From Halocaridina rubra (Eukaryota > Arthropoda > Malacostraca > Decapoda > Atyidae), in the NCBI GenBank assembly GCA_037179515.1, contig JAXCGZ010007685.1:17501-81500 (forward strand): a stretch of DNA of 64,000 nt. The letters run 5' to 3'. Shown here in pieces: positions 22,736 through 35,229 of this stretch; position 1 is the stretch's first letter, and every line of letters starts with the position of its first letter. The notes beneath the pieces are model-generated. The model searched no databases and was not told the DNA's origin. It worked only from the letters and a program-made list of their open reading frames with translations. A program made the translations under genes and the position numbers.

Positions 22736-25286
22736 AACAAACAAACAAACAAACAAACATTTATTTTCATTTTTGTACAATGGTTATTCTTATACAATCT
22801 AAAAGTAACTTATAAGTAGATATATAATTGAACTAATAAGTAAGAGGGCAATACATACTGTTAAATTAAATAATGGTTTCCTAGAAAATAATAATACTGT
22901 AATAAAAATTTTAACAATAATGTTAATAATAAAGTAAAATTAACTAATAAGTAGACATGTAATTAAACTAATAAATAAGAGGGTAATACATATAGTTAAA
23001 TTAAATGTAGCTTTCATAGAAAATAATAATGCTGTAATAAAGATGTTAACAATAATGTTAATAATAAAGTAGTAATAATAACACTATATACAGTATTGTT
23101 ATTATCGGTATCATTTCCATATTTGTTTTCATTGCAATGAAAATAATTAGTTTTTAACAAGCAGCAACTATTTGTCCAAAAGAAAACTATGTAGTTTGCC
23201 TTTGAAAGCTGTGAAGGAGGATGCATTTTTAAGATGCTCTGGAATATTGTTCCAGAGTGTTGGCCCTTTGATGGTGATCATCTTTGAACCTGCTTCTGTG
23301 TTTGTTCTGTGAATAAAGAGCTCACTGCTCTGTCTAGTGTTGGTTCCCCTTATATCCCTGACTGTTTTTAAATCAAATAGCCAGGTATGATAATGATGGT
23401 TCAAAATTTTGAATACAAAAACATAAAGAGCATAAGCGACCTTATTTTCTGCCCGCAGCCACACAAGTTTACTGAGAACTGGTGTAATGTGGTCATATTT
23501 TCTTATTCCTCCCAGGGCAACTTGAGCTGCAAAATTAATAAGTTTCTGTATTCTGTTTATCTGAGTCTTAGTCGTAGCTCCCCAAACAGTTGTGCAGTAA
23601 TTAATGTGATTTAGGGCTAGAGATTCAACAACAGTTATTCGAGTGGTAGTCTCAAAATTGTCTTTTATTCGTGATAAGTACATTAATGTTCCTGTAACCT
23701 TTTTGCATACTTTATCTATGTGGGAATCAGACAACATGTAGTTATCAAAGTGAATTCCTAGGACTGTTTTGCTAGGTGTGATAATATTGTCGCAAAAATT
23801 AATTGTTGTGTTTTCTGGAATTGTGCTATAGGGAACCTAGAACCAATAAACATGCATTGTGTTTTACTTTCGTTAATTGACAGCCCAATTTCTTGAAAAT
23901 AGATTTTAATTTTTGACAGTGTTTTCTGCTCTTAAAGTTAGCTCTGGGAGATTATTAATATCACCACTAAGGAGTAGTTGAGTGTCATCTGCATATTGTA
24001 CAACTAGACAGTCAGAAATGAAAGAAGATAGATAATTTTGTGTGGAACACCAAATGTAAATTTTTTGGCATAGAGATAATGTTGTTAAGACGTATAGACC
24101 GTTTACGATTAGATAGATACTCGCTAAACCAGCTCGGATCAATATTTAGGTTAGTACATTTACTTAAAAGAATTTCATGGTTTACACTGTCGAAGGCTTT
24201 TGATAAGTCTAATAATACAAGCAGAGATATTTTTTTCTTATCTATGTTATTATAGATACTATTCATAACTTTGAGCAGTGCAGTTTCCGTCGAGAGTTTC
24301 GGTCTGAAACCATGTTGGTTAATAGATAATAGTCTATTTGACTCTAAATATGACATAAGTTGGCATGCAACAATTTTTTCTAATATTTTAGAGAAAATGG
24401 GTAGCAGGGAAATGGGATGATAGTTTGTCACATCTTCTCTGTTCCCCTTTTTATGCAGAGGTATTACATGTGATATTTTCCAAGAGCCAGGAAACTTTTT
24501 AGTAACAATGGAAGTGTTCATAATAGTTTGAATATAAGATACAATCATGGGTAGAGCATCTTTGATGAACTGAAATGGTATGCCGTCTGGACCATAAGAG
24601 CCAGAGTTTCTTAGGCTCTTTATGGTAAGAATTAGGGTAGCACAATCGATAGAATTTATCTTGAAGTACTCTCTTGTCTTTACATTGGAAGAATTGTCAT
24701 TTAAGCAATTACTCATATTCACTGAGTTGATGTTTTCTTGTGTTTTCTCATGGGTATTTTTGCCAACGTTAGCAAAATAGTTATTAAAGTTTTCCGCTTT
24801 GTCTTTCAACTTCATAATATTTTCATAACTTTCTGAGGTACTCTTTTCATTTGGTATCATGCTTCTTATCACTTTCCATGTTGCTGCTGTATCATGTCTA
24901 GATTCATTAAATTGTTTTTTGTAAAAGTCTTTTTCACTGACATTGATGAGAGATCTGACACATTTCTCTTCTGTTTTATAATGTTCTCGGAGAGTCATAT
25001 CATATCTATTAATTTTTAGCTCTTTTGTATTTGATTTCTGATTTGCATTGTCTCTTTGATGTCATTAGTTAGCCAGGGGGCTGAGGGGCGGGTTATTTTT
25101 CTTGTTACAATGGGTGCACAACTATCTAAGCATTCAAGGAAGACTTTTGTTAGAATCTCAACCTGTAGATCGACGTTATCTGTGTATTTAATTTTATTAA
25201 GTACATTTTTGTTGTTGATTAATGTTTCACAAAAGATATCAGGGGAGTAATTTTTTAGACACCGGAATGTCTTGAAGAGAGGCTTC
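22736..25286 (-). mobile_element. L2/CR1-like non-LTR element inserted in copy 2
   Basis: Minus strand, 5'-truncated (no endonuclease). RT frame 24998-24012 has SLRNSGSYGPDGIPFQFIKD, NYHPISLLPIFSKILEK, INQHGFRPKLSTETALL and VLLDLSKAFDSVNHEILL; after a deletion, VQYADDTQLLL gives the intact catalytic YADD; the C-terminal block 23737-23168 has INYCTTVWGATTKTQINRIQKL and LWNNIPEHLKNASS. The tail is (TTTG)n at 22737-22762. It sits in the Gmr1-like pol between STHNV and the arg-glu-phe-pro stretch; TTCA at both edges is a candidate target duplication. A near-identical C-terminal half lies on the plus strand at 49291-49980. Confidence 0.85.
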
Positions 25287-25840
25287 ACATTATGGGTACT
25301 AAGTGCGGCAGAATGAATGGAGTCGGTCAGAAAATCATCCAAATTCCTGGCATCAGAGTCAGTAGTTGCTGCAGAAATGGCTTATTGTGACTTCGTCCGA
25401 GGGATGTTCTATTGAAAAATGTCCTCATGGTAGAGGTCGGCTTGGAAGATAGGAGCTAGGTTCAGTACACGACCCAGCAACACAGGGTACATAAGCCCAA
25501 TCAATGCTACAGCTGGGGCTTTTCCCTTATAGTATTTGCAATCCAGGTCAATGACACAGCAGCGTCGTATCTAAGGTTCTCCTTCAGCAACCCGCACATG
25601 AACGACCTTGCCGGGGAAATCTTCATCCCTGACAAATCTCTCGTCAACAAATTACCACTGGCCCCTGTTTCGAGGGCTATCTCAACTTCCACACCGTTTA
25701 TGGTTCCTAGGCACGTTGAAACCATCTCGGGATCATCATGTTCGGTAAACTGCCCATTGGCAACTTTGTACGGTGGTTCCTCGGTGTCTTCCTCGGTGGC
25801 CCTTTCTGGCCTTGCTCCTATGGCATGGGGCAAGTGAGTG
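25287..25840 (-). pseudogene. Copy 2 protease region
   Basis: Frame 25833-25507 contains GVEVEIALETGASGNLL, matching ALDTGANG of copy 1, with the catalytic aspartate changed to glutamate. Flanking residues (TEEPPYKVANGQFTEHDDPEM) align closely with copy 1. Confidence 0.75.
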
Positions 25841-26911
25841 GCCAGACGGTTATGCTGGCTGCTGCTGTGAGAGGGAGTGTGGTGGCTCTTAAAGTTCAGG
25901 TGAAAACCCTGGGAAGTTGAAGCAGGGTAATTGCCCCTGCCTCTGAACTGCTGAGGCTTAGGTCTTACCGAGTTGTCCTTCTAGAGTCTGGATGCATGGC
26001 TGTAATAAGGCTTAGGAGTGTGAGGAGGATGAGTTGGACGATTGAAGTACTGAGAAGGGCCATTGTGTTTCCTGTTCCTGCGAGATCCTTTCCGGTGAGA
26101 ATCATGACCTGCTGCGGGGGAGATGACACTCTGAGGACAAGCCTTGAGATCAGCCCTTCTTGCCCTCATAAGGTCACGGAGAAGTACTCCAAGCTGGTTG
26201 TGCTGGAGGTGCTCATTCATGGGGGCTAAGCCTTTTTTGAAGTTGACTTCCCTTAAGCTTGGTCCTTACATATGCAAGAACATCTGTAGGGAGGTCATTG
26301 GCAATTGAATCAAACATCGAGAACGGATGCCACTTCTCATGAGGAGACTTTGCAACTCACAACCAATCATTAAAGAGGCGAGCCTTGTGTTTGCCAAAGG
26401 TACTACAGTTCTCTTCCTTCAATGGAAAAGCAGAAACAAATCTAGCACGACACTCAGCTGATGAAAAGTTCTGTGAGGTCAGGAGTGTGCATTAACTTTC
26501 TCGTAGTCTGTCAGTGGCCTGCAGTCGAATTCACTGACCAGGGCAAGCAGACGGTGTGGCAGCGCGAAAGGTTGCTTGCCGTCATCCTCATATGTCCGTA
26601 TTGGAGAGGCCTTTCACGAGGTTGGTCCCCATTTCCAGTGAAGCACCACCTTCAGGGAATCCAGCTTTAATCCGAGCGACTGCAAGCTCATATTTTTGTT
26701 GGGCTTCCTCGCTTTCTCATTTTGCTTTTGCCTGCTCCTTCTCGCGTGCTTTCCGCTCTAGCTCAGATCAGCATGCAGCCAACTTTCCAAGAGCTCACTC
26801 AAGGAGCATCTCTCTGGACATGCCGTATCACTCACTCAGAACAAACATCATGTCAAGGTAGCTGTCCTCATCGAATGTTTTGATGGCTTCCTGTGATTGT
26901 CTGGTTTCCAT
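25841..26911 (-). pseudogene. Copy 2 gag, decayed but with central region
   Basis: Starts METRQSQEAIKTFDEDSYLD at 26911. Readable pieces are YELAVARIKAGFPEGGAS, CRARFVSAFP, LFNDWL and SIANDLPTDVLAYVRTKLKG, then NRPTHPPHTPKPYY near 26000. The middle pieces have a gag capsid-like character and are missing from copy 1. Numerous stops make it non-functional. Confidence 0.65.
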
Positions 26912-26935
26912 GGTGGTTTCCTGTGACTGTGACTT

Positions 26936-29254
26936 ACTAGTTAATTTAGTAACTTTTAACTGTCTTTTCTTTTCTTACTAAAGTAGTTCTCACCCCTTGC
27001 ATTTTGCAGATTATGATTATTTGCAATTTATATTTCAGCTTATAGGTTATTTTAAATATATCTTATTTAATATTCTTATATGTGTAGAAAGCTTGATCCC
27101 AATATAAAAATCTCCATCCTATTTCTCTGTTTTCTGTCTTTTCTTTTTCTCATGGGCACTATTATAATCTTAGCCAGTCTGTTAGATACGTAGTTTACAG
27201 AATTTTCTTATTATAAAATTGCTTTGCTGAGAAGTTTTGTTATATTATAAAAATTGCTCTTGCTGATAATTTTGCTATAAATTTGACCCTACTGATATGT
27301 CATTAGCCTGTCTACATACAGTTCAGTAGCTTCTTTATTACTGAATAGTTGAATTTCCGTCCCCTGCAATACAAAGAACGTTCTGGAGATTGTTCGCCTG
27401 TAGCCTATTTTCCCCATAATATTTACTGGGTTTTTTTTATTAGCTTCCGCTTGTTGCACCTCAAATACTGTCTCTCCCTTGCATCTCTGCCATAATTGCC
27501 TGCCATGGACCACGACTACAGTAGCCCGCGAATTTTATATGAACAAATTACTGTTCTGAGTATGTATACTACAGGGGGCCAAATTATGACGTCACCAAGA
27601 GGGTCACTGAATTGCCCCCAATTGATGGCCAAACATCCCTGAGGCAAGATATCACTTCACCAGTCCCACTTACTTCAAACCATTTTACGTGGCGTCTTCA
27701 CAGGAATTCATCTGGCACAAACAAGGTGAGAGATAGTGTATGGTAAAGCTCATTGGTCAAGCAAATTGGGAATTCGAGAAACTGATTAAATGCTTTACTG
27801 GTCAAATACTTTACTGGTTAAATCCTAAGGAATTTTTCTCAGATTCCATTCCCATACAAAATGAACTGGAATCTAATTTGCCAAATTCAATTCTTGACCT
27901 GGAAATTACCGCCGATATACATTGATAAAAAATTTCTTTCATTGAGGGTGCCAAACTAAAATCTCGTCCTCAGAAGATTGCTCATTACAACGTAAAAATA
28001 TATCCCTTTCCTAACGAAGTCTAATTTCATTTTGCCCCTTTCTATCATCATAAATAAAGTGTTTTATGTCAATACTCGTAAATAAAGTGTTTTATGTCAA
28101 TACTCGTAAATAAAGTTTTTTTTAGGCATAAATTGCAAATAATATATAATTTAACTAATGTGTTGTATACTATAAACTGCAAATAATTAATAAGTAACTT
28201 TGCCCTATTGGTCTTGCAAAAGTTTCTTGTTAACCATAATTTAATGAATACATACTGTATTTATCGTGATTCTTCATATACTGGGAATAAAGTGTTTTGA
28301 CTTATAAGTTGTAAATACTTCAAAAGGAGGTTTTGCTCCTTTGGCACTGCAAATATTTCTTGCTGACCAAAATTGAATGAATACATATTTATCATGTAGA
28401 TTCTTTCTTTATCGTAAATAAAATGTTTTCCCATGTAAATTGCAAATAATTAATAAGTAATTTTGCCCTATTGGCATTGCAAACTTTCATGGTTACCCAC
28501 AATTTAAGGAATACATACTGCCTTTGTCTCGCATATTCTTATTTTATCATGAATAAAGTGTTTTACCATATAAATTGCAAATAATTAATAGGTAATTTTG
28601 CCCTGATTGGCATTGCAACCGTTTGTGGTTACCCGCAATTTAAGGACTACATACTGCCTTTGTCTCGCTTATTCTTCATTTATTGTGAATAAACTCTTTT
28701 ACGCTAATACTGGCAAATAATTAATGGTTTTGTATGCTCTTACGGTGGCATAAATATTTCTGGTTAGCTATGATTAACCAATGTACTTTCATCCGGTAGA
28801 ATGATATTGGAAACTCTTTATTTGCGTGCTTGTGCTTTCAGTTTTCCCATTATTAACGGTGTGTTGCTTCTGTTTCTGCAATTGCAGTGTCCTCTAGTCT
28901 ACTCTGCCTGTGTGACCATTGTGATCGTCAAGTTGAGGCCAAATTCTTGGCATCCGTCTGTGGTACTGGGATTCGAAATCTTGCTCACCACCTCCGGTAT
29001 TCAAGGCTGTATTCAATAAATTTAAATTTTAAAATTTAGTCCAGTTTTCCTAAATTTATTCAATTTTTGTAATGTGCCCTTGCATTTCGAAAATTAAAAG
29101 AAAGTTGAATTCTGAGTTTCACTTAACCGAGTAGTGGTATTAGGGTGTGGAAGTAATATCTGTCTTGTCTGTTTGTCAGCTCTTAACCGATTTTAGTACT
29201 TTAAGTCCACTTAGATAAAACAGAAACTTAACAACATCTTCCTTCCACCCAACA
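26936..29254 (+). mobile_element. Plus-oriented LTR, 5'-truncated
   Basis: Begins inside the LTR at TAGTTAATTTAGTAAC and ends CCACCCAACA. Its orientation is opposite to the copy 2 pol it abuts, so it is not that element's own 5' LTR. Degenerate about 135-bp units are clear here: AATAAAGTGTTTT-type motifs recur at about 28286, 28417, 28554 and 28689. Bases 26912-26935 join it to the copy 2 gag start. Confidence 0.75.
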
Positions 29255-29261
29255 TAAGCGC

Positions 29262-30387
29262 AGGTTAGGGATTCTGCTAGAATATATAGAAGAGTATTCT
29301 TTAATCTTGAACGTATCATTTGTCCCAACATTGAAGAACAAAGCTGATGCACTGACTCGGGTAAAAAAGGAATGCTTGATGACAAGTCGTGATTTGTGTA
29401 AGAGTATTTCTATATGTTGTAACAGATGAGCATAGATCATGATGAGATGCATAACATGCATCACATTGGAGTGGATTAAACACTGCATTTGACTAGGATG
29501 GTATATCAAACTGTTAACAGAAACTCAGTGAAGAAAGTTGTAAGGATATGTATGAGATGCCAATCTGTTGATCCTGTGCCTGTTAAGCATTGCCCAGGTG
29601 AAGTAAGTGTCTCTAGTGATTGGAGTCAATTTGCAATAGAAGTACCACATTACAGACAATTGCCGTACTTGTCCATTGTTGATTGTGGACCAAGTCATTA
29701 TATCATATGGAAATGGTTATGGAGGGAAGATGCAAGAGAAGTTGCAAGATTTTTGGAGGATAATTTCTTGGAATTGAACAAGTTCAAGAAGTGTTGATGG
29801 ACAACAGTACTGCCTTTCGTTCAGAAACCTTGAGACGGCTATTTGATAAGTGGGGTGTGGCCAGAGTGTATAGAGCTGCTAATAGGTCGAGTGGGAATGG
29901 CAGAGTAGAGCGACATCACAGGACAACCAAAGCGTTTGCTGAGCACGGCAACATTACACCTAGGGAAGCAGTATTCTGGTATAATATAACACTTCGATCT
30001 GGCCAGGATGATAATTCAGTACCTCAGCGCCTGGTGCATCGACATGAGTGGCACTACCCCTTGACTACGGTATACCCTGATAGAGCAGAAGCTACTAGTG
30101 TTGTCCAGGAAGGTGATGAAGTCTGGGTTAATCCTCCCAATGCCCATTACACTATGGGGTTGAAAAGGGGGCACGTTACTGATGTAAATTCTGAAAATAA
30201 TATGTTTCTTGATGGCATGCCTTGGCTTATTTTGGATGTTCATCCTGTGGTTGTCTTCAGTTCTTTAGAAGAATCAGATGAGGATGACCAGCCAGATGAG
30301 GATAATCTGCAAGATGAGCAGTTGCTGGTGCTGATATGGAAGACATTGCTCTCAGAGAGATGGAAAATCACAAGTAAGGTTGGGTGA
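29262..30387 (+). pseudogene. Gypsy-type integrase of a third LTR family
   Basis: A degraded lead (about 29340-29490) has KADALTRVKKE, the end of a gypsy RNase H, and MHNMHHIGVD of the integrase zinc finger; CMRCQSVDP supplies the cysteines. The core has FAIEVPHYRQ, where the first catalytic aspartate appears as glutamate, then LMDNSTAFRS (D) and NGRVERHHR (E) 35 residues later. A frameshift near 29790 separates the two main frames (29489-29797 and 29791-30387). The C-terminus is strongly acidic (EESDEDDQPDEDN). Order RNase H then integrase is the normal gypsy one, unlike the Gmr1-like copies. I cannot name the lineage. Confidence 0.7.
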
Positions 30388-31035
30388 CTATGTCACTCAC
30401 TGATAGGTATGAACTTTATTAATTTCATCTGTACATTGTTTGTGTTGGGGATTTAGTTTTTTTTTAATTGTATATTTTGGTTTTGTTGCTCAGTTTTTCT
30501 TTGGTTTGTAATATGTAATGTGGTGTTGTTGTGTCTTGGTGTTTATGTTGATCTTTAGGATCAGGTGAGCGTGTGGTTTTATTAGCAATATAGTGTTTAC
30601 TTGAGCTTGTGTAGATGGCGTTCCAAAAGTTCCAGTATAAATATTCACATTAATTGTGTCATTAAATTAAAGTCAAATGATCAGACTCAGTCTGCTCTAT
30701 AGTTGGTTGAGCCCAAATGGTTGGCTTGTGATTGGCTAGGGGGCAGTGCTCACAGTATGTAGCAGCCGTTTTAACTCACTGGTGTGGTAGTCGTAGTTCA
30801 GAGTTGCTCGCTGTGTGTGGTGTATTCTGTTCTGTTCTGTTTGTTGCTGGCTGGCTGTTGTTCTGTTTTGGTTGGGTGACATATATCATTTGTTTATATC
30901 ATTACTATTTGTGCAAGTCACATCCTACTTCAGGTAACAAATTTTATTTTGAGATTACACTTCTTTATCTCTCCTTTGTCTGGAAGAATTTTGAATTCAA
31001 AATTTATCTTATTGTCTTAACTTCTTCACCTCATT
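30388..31035. other. No gene; possible LTR remnant
   Basis: Noncoding GT-rich sequence following the integrase. A CTGTTCTGTTCTGTTTG run and a promoter-like GATTGGCTAGGGGGCAG (about 30731) could belong to the 3' LTR of the integrase-bearing element, but no second copy is available to define it. Confidence 0.3.
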
Positions 31036-31465
31036 TTAAATTCTATCCTCTTGCAACAAGTTCTTGATCCTTTCTATCTCTTCCTGTGTTCTGTTTTGTC
31101 TAATGAACACTATTTTGAAGTCTTGAAGGTCTTGAAGGTTTTTTCTCATCAGTATTTCTCTACATGTGTCTCCTCTCAGAAGGGTTACTTTCATTGGTCT
31201 TGCCTTTCCATCCCTAGAATGTTTACCAAGTTGGTGAATGTTTACAATATTCCTCGTTGACTCTCGGGATTCACTAATGCCTGAGATTACCATTGTCATC
31301 TCTTTATCAAGTTCCTGCTTATTCAGCGGATTAGCCGTTCCATCACAACATTTTTCTTTGTTTTTATTATTTTTTCTTTATAGTTAACTGTTTGTATGTT
31401 TTCCAGTGCCACCATCCTCACAGCCTCTTTTACTGCCACGTTCCCTTTTACTGCATCTGCAATGT
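31036..31465 (-). pseudogene. CR1-like ORF1 fragment
   Basis: Encodes VNIHQLGKHSRDGKARPMKV, EILMRKNLQ and RQNRTQEEIERIKNLLQE, closely related to the ORF1 block at 4650-4880. Only this central piece survives. Confidence 0.65.
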
Positions 31466-33950
31466 GTGCATGTGTGTTTATATGGGATGTTGCTTATGGA
31501 AAGATGTGGAATACGATGGCATCCTGCTGTCCAATTTGTGAGGAAAGTAACTGTGGATTTGGCTGAGGTTAATTTAAGTCTGTGTGTGGTGAACCATTAA
31601 TGTAGCATTTTAAGGTGAGGCTTGGTGAGGTCTGCAGCCGAATTTGCATTTTGATGTGTATTTGTGAGTCTTATATCATTTGCATGTGAAGCCAAATGTA
31701 CCTAGGGCATTGTTGGGAGGTTGTTGTTAAGTTTCTGTTTTACTAAGGAGACTCAAAGTACTGAACTCGGTTAAGAGCTCACAAACAGACAGGACAGATA
31801 TTACTGTACTTGCACACCCCACCCTTACTACCACTACTCGGTTAAATGAAACTCAGAATAATACTTTCTTTTAATTTTGGAATTGTAATAACACATTAAA
31901 CAAGTAATTAAATTTTGGAAAACTGGAACAAATTTAAAATTTAAAATTTATGGAATGCTCTCTCGAATCCCGGAGGTAATGAGCACGATTTTGATTCCCA
32001 GCACCACAGACGGATGCCAAGACTTTGGCCTCAACTCTATGATCACCTCTGTCACACAGTGCAGAGTAGAATAGAGGACACTTGTTTGTGCCAGATGAAT
32101 TGCTGTGAAGATGCCACGTATAAAAGGTTTGAAGTAAGCAAGACTGCTGAGGCAAGATCTTGTCTCTGGAATGTTTGGCCACCAAATGAGGGTGATCAAG
32201 CATCCCTCTTGGTGACGTCATCATTCAGCCCCCTGTAGGGTGTATATTAAGAGCAGTAACTTGTTCATATAAAATTCGAGGGCCTACTATAGTGATGGTC
32301 ACTGGCAGACAATTATGGCAGAGATGTAAGGGAAAGATAGTATTTTAGGTGCAACAAGCAGAAGCAAACAAAAGAAATGAGAAATATTTATGGGCAAAAT
32401 AGGTAACTGGTGGAAATCTCCAGAGCGTTCTTTGCACTTCAGGAGACGGAATTTTGACTATTCAAATTATAAAAGCTACTGAAATGTATTTAGACAAGCT
32501 AATGACATATCAGCAGGGTCAAATTAATAACGAAATTATCAGCAAAAGCAATTTTTATAATATAGCAAAATTTATCAGCAGAAGCAATTTTATAATAAGA
32601 AAATTGCATAAACAACATATCTATGGCCTCGTTCAAGAGAAAGAGAAAAAGAAAAAGCAGAAAACAGAAATAGGAGGGAGATTTAATATTGGGATCATGC
32701 TTTCTACACATATAAGAATAATTAACCAGATATACTTCAATATAAATTGTAAATAATCATAATCTGCAAAATGCAAGGAATGAGATTTATTTTTAGTCAG
32801 AAAACTAAAGACAGTTACTAGTTAGCTAAATAACTTATAAAGCATCAATACAGCCTCTGGTGACTTGAGCTCCGTTTGTACAATTTCTAATAATTGATGA
32901 GTGACTGGCAAATAATATTGTTCATACCTGCCTTCGACGTAGTTGACCAGCCATCTTTCTGTTATTGTTCATGTCTGCGTTGGAAATTTCATTTGCGAAG
33001 CTATGGCTGGAGATGGTGACAAAAATTTTTACTCATGTCTAACGTGAAGATAAGCGGCCTATGTGCTGGACTAGCTGACTTGATGCCATTAATACTTTTT
33101 GTGTCAGGTCTATAAGAAAGGTATTTGTGGAATGTAATGGTCTGACATCATGTTGTGATAGGTCTAAAGAAACGTGAGCTGTAATTTGTTGTGGTATTAG
33201 ACGTTCAGTATGTATAAAATTAAACTTTTGGGGGGATTGCAGAGTAGTGTAATGGGATGATGTGAAAAGGATACTGTTGGGGATTTTCTGGGTTTAGGTA
33301 TTATAACAATGGCATCATGCCTCTAGATGTTGGGTATTGTATTGTGCGAGTCATTGATGTTTGATATGATAGTGAGTGCTTGTATGACTAGTGGTACCCG
33401 GTGTCTGATATGTATGTTGCTTATATTGTCAGGGCTGCAGTTGGATGGGTATTTGAAATTGTTGAAGGCGGGCTTCATCTAAAGGTGGGTACTAGGTGCA
33501 TAGTCTGAGTATGTAGGGAGCTTTCTCTCACATCTCATGACGTATTGGTTGTCATGGTGGGAGAAGAGATGACGAACATAAGAGAAATGGTTGATGAGGG
33601 TATGTACCTGTTGTCTGTTCTGTTGTTGTGATGCTAGGATGTAATTTTGTTGTCTTAATATTGAATAGTGTAATGCTGTTTAGTGTGTTGTACAGTTTGT
33701 TTTGTTGTCAAATGTGTGCATGTAATTATTCCAATTTAGTTTTTGTTGTTCTGGTATTTTATTGTTGATTTGTGAGTTAGATGCTTGTATTTGTGGATGG
33801 GATGGTGGGGAAAGTTTTAGTGTATCACGTTGTCTGATGAGGTCTTGAATTTTTTGTGTGAAATTGTGTTGTGTCTTCCCTGTTATATCTAGAGATATGT
33901 TTTAGTATGAGTTTTGAAGTAACATAATTCTTCTTTAGTGTGCGATTTTA
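31466..33950 (-). pseudogene. Heavily decayed non-LTR RT relic, split by an LTR
   Basis: No long frame, but minus-strand translation in pieces gives SPDNISNIHI, a proline-rich TIPNI...AIVIIPKPRKSP, and ITLLQSPQK (33500-33200), which match the opening RT motifs of non-LTR elements, and on the far side of the LTR (31710-31466) HANDIRLTNTH...RLKLTSAKSTVTFLTNW, the region around the YADD motif (here HAND). It is a different family from the CR1 copies. The LTR at 31711-32870 separates the two parts. Confidence 0.5.
31711..32870 (-). mobile_element. Minus-oriented LTR of the Gmr1-like family, truncated
   Basis: Starts TGTTGGGAGGTTGTTGTTAAG (complement of LTR end) and ends within the first bases of the LTR (ACTTGAGC). 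Carries the AGTACTGAACTCGGTTAAGAG block and the GGTGACGTCATCATTCAGCC block. It interrupts the RT relic, so it is younger than that relic. Confidence 0.75.
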
Positions 33951-34479
33951 CATGAGTATGTGGTCTACACATTGAAAATAAAAAACTAGAGTATGTGATG
34001 GATTAAGATGAGCATGATAAGAAGTCATTGATAGCTCCTTAATATGGATTAAAATCAATGTTGGGTTTCCGGATAAATGCATTTTAAAAAACCAATTGGC
34101 AAATCTTGTGTCCTTAAAACTTCTTAGCACTTGGTTGGAAAGTTTTTGCTGAACTTTGCATAAAAGCCAGCCCTACTCATATAAAAATTTATCATAATAT
34201 CCATTTCAAGTAGCCAATATAAGAGTGAAAGATATTATACAGAAGTTGTGGTTAGGTTAGATCATCTAAGGTTAGCTCAGATTAGGTTATTTAAATTACC
34301 TAAGGTTATCATGGGTCCAGTTAGGCTAGATTAGGTTAGGTTCAGAATTTTTTTAAATATTAAAGTAAATAATTGCCTCAACTTGTAAATCACATACTCT
34401 AGTGGAGCTATGCTGATATAGATCATATTTGGCAGGAAAACTGCTCACTAAAGCATCAACCTTTTGTAAGTGATGTGTT
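33951..34479. other. No gene; TTAGG-rich patch
   Basis: Unassigned sequence. Around 34250-34345 GGTTAGGTTAG, ATTAGGTTA and TTAGGTTAGGTTC occur. TTAGG is the arthropod telomere repeat, but here it is interrupted and short, so I call it a simple-repeat patch, not telomeric DNA. Confidence 0.4.
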
Positions 34480-34552
34480 TGTGCTTGTGGCTAGTTGGAG
34501 TGCTTCTTGTTTTGAAGGTAATGATGAATAGTGGTTTTTCGTATTGGTTGTT

Positions 34553-34720
34553 GTTGTTTAGTGAAATGAATATTATAAATATAAGTATAGCACTTGAAGC
34601 TAGTGCACATCTGTCTTTTATTATTTTTATAATAAAGTAGAGACCATTCATAAACCAAGCCGAGTGGTTTGATTCACCTTATTTTCTTGATATTACGCCT
34701 CCTACTCCGGGTACGCAACA
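34553..34720 (+). repeat. 5' LTR, recognisable 3' portion
   Basis: Identified by match to 48935-49036 plus 50270-50304, including AGTATAGCACTTGAAGCTA and the terminal GGGTACGCAACA. Confidence 0.7.
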
Positions 34721-35229
34721 TGGTGGCAGCCAAGAATATGTACATGAATGTGATGCTAAAGACGAGTTGTGAAGGCTCTACTGTGAGTAACTACCCCAAA
34801 AATGTATATTATTTAGGGCATCACCGACCGCTTCTTTCCTGATCTATGTATGTGTAATGGGCGGTTGAATGACATCATACATCTGGACTTGAGACGTCAG
34901 CCACTTCTATTAATTATATGAATTGTCATGTATCCGCATCTTTGTTGTTATAACTGAAGATGTACTTTTGTTGCATGAAATGTCATACTTGAGATACACT
35001 TTCTGATTTGTGTAAAATGCAAATTTGCCTAGTATACTGTTTAGGCAATTGGATTTTAAATATTTGTGATGGTAATAGTAAAAAAGGTGAATGTCAACTT
35101 TTGTCTCTCATGACACATACACTGCAGATTTCTTTTCTCATAATTTACTGCAAGTAAATGTTCAAGCGGAAATTTAATAAACTCTGAAAAAAAATATATA
35201 TTTCCAAGATAAACTTTAAGTGTGCTAAA

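Larger units (their letters stand above)
17143..26911 (-). mobile_element. Gmr1-like LTR retrotransposon copy 2, old, 5' LTR lost
   Basis: Minus-strand copy with its 3' LTR at left (17143-19337), the same purine-rich tract beside it, RNase H and RT (20071-21725), integrase (21726-22735), an inserted L2-like element (22736-25286), protease (25287-25840) and gag (to 26911). Domain order matches copy 1, which independently confirms protease-integrase-RT-RNase H. Many stops and frameshifts show it is older. Upstream of gag the expected leader and 5' LTR are missing; a plus-oriented LTR lies there instead. Confidence 0.85.

Noticed and set aside
34250..34345. TTAGG repeats as an interstitial telomere
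   Set aside because: Short and interrupted; such GGTTAGG patches are common simple repeats in arthropods.
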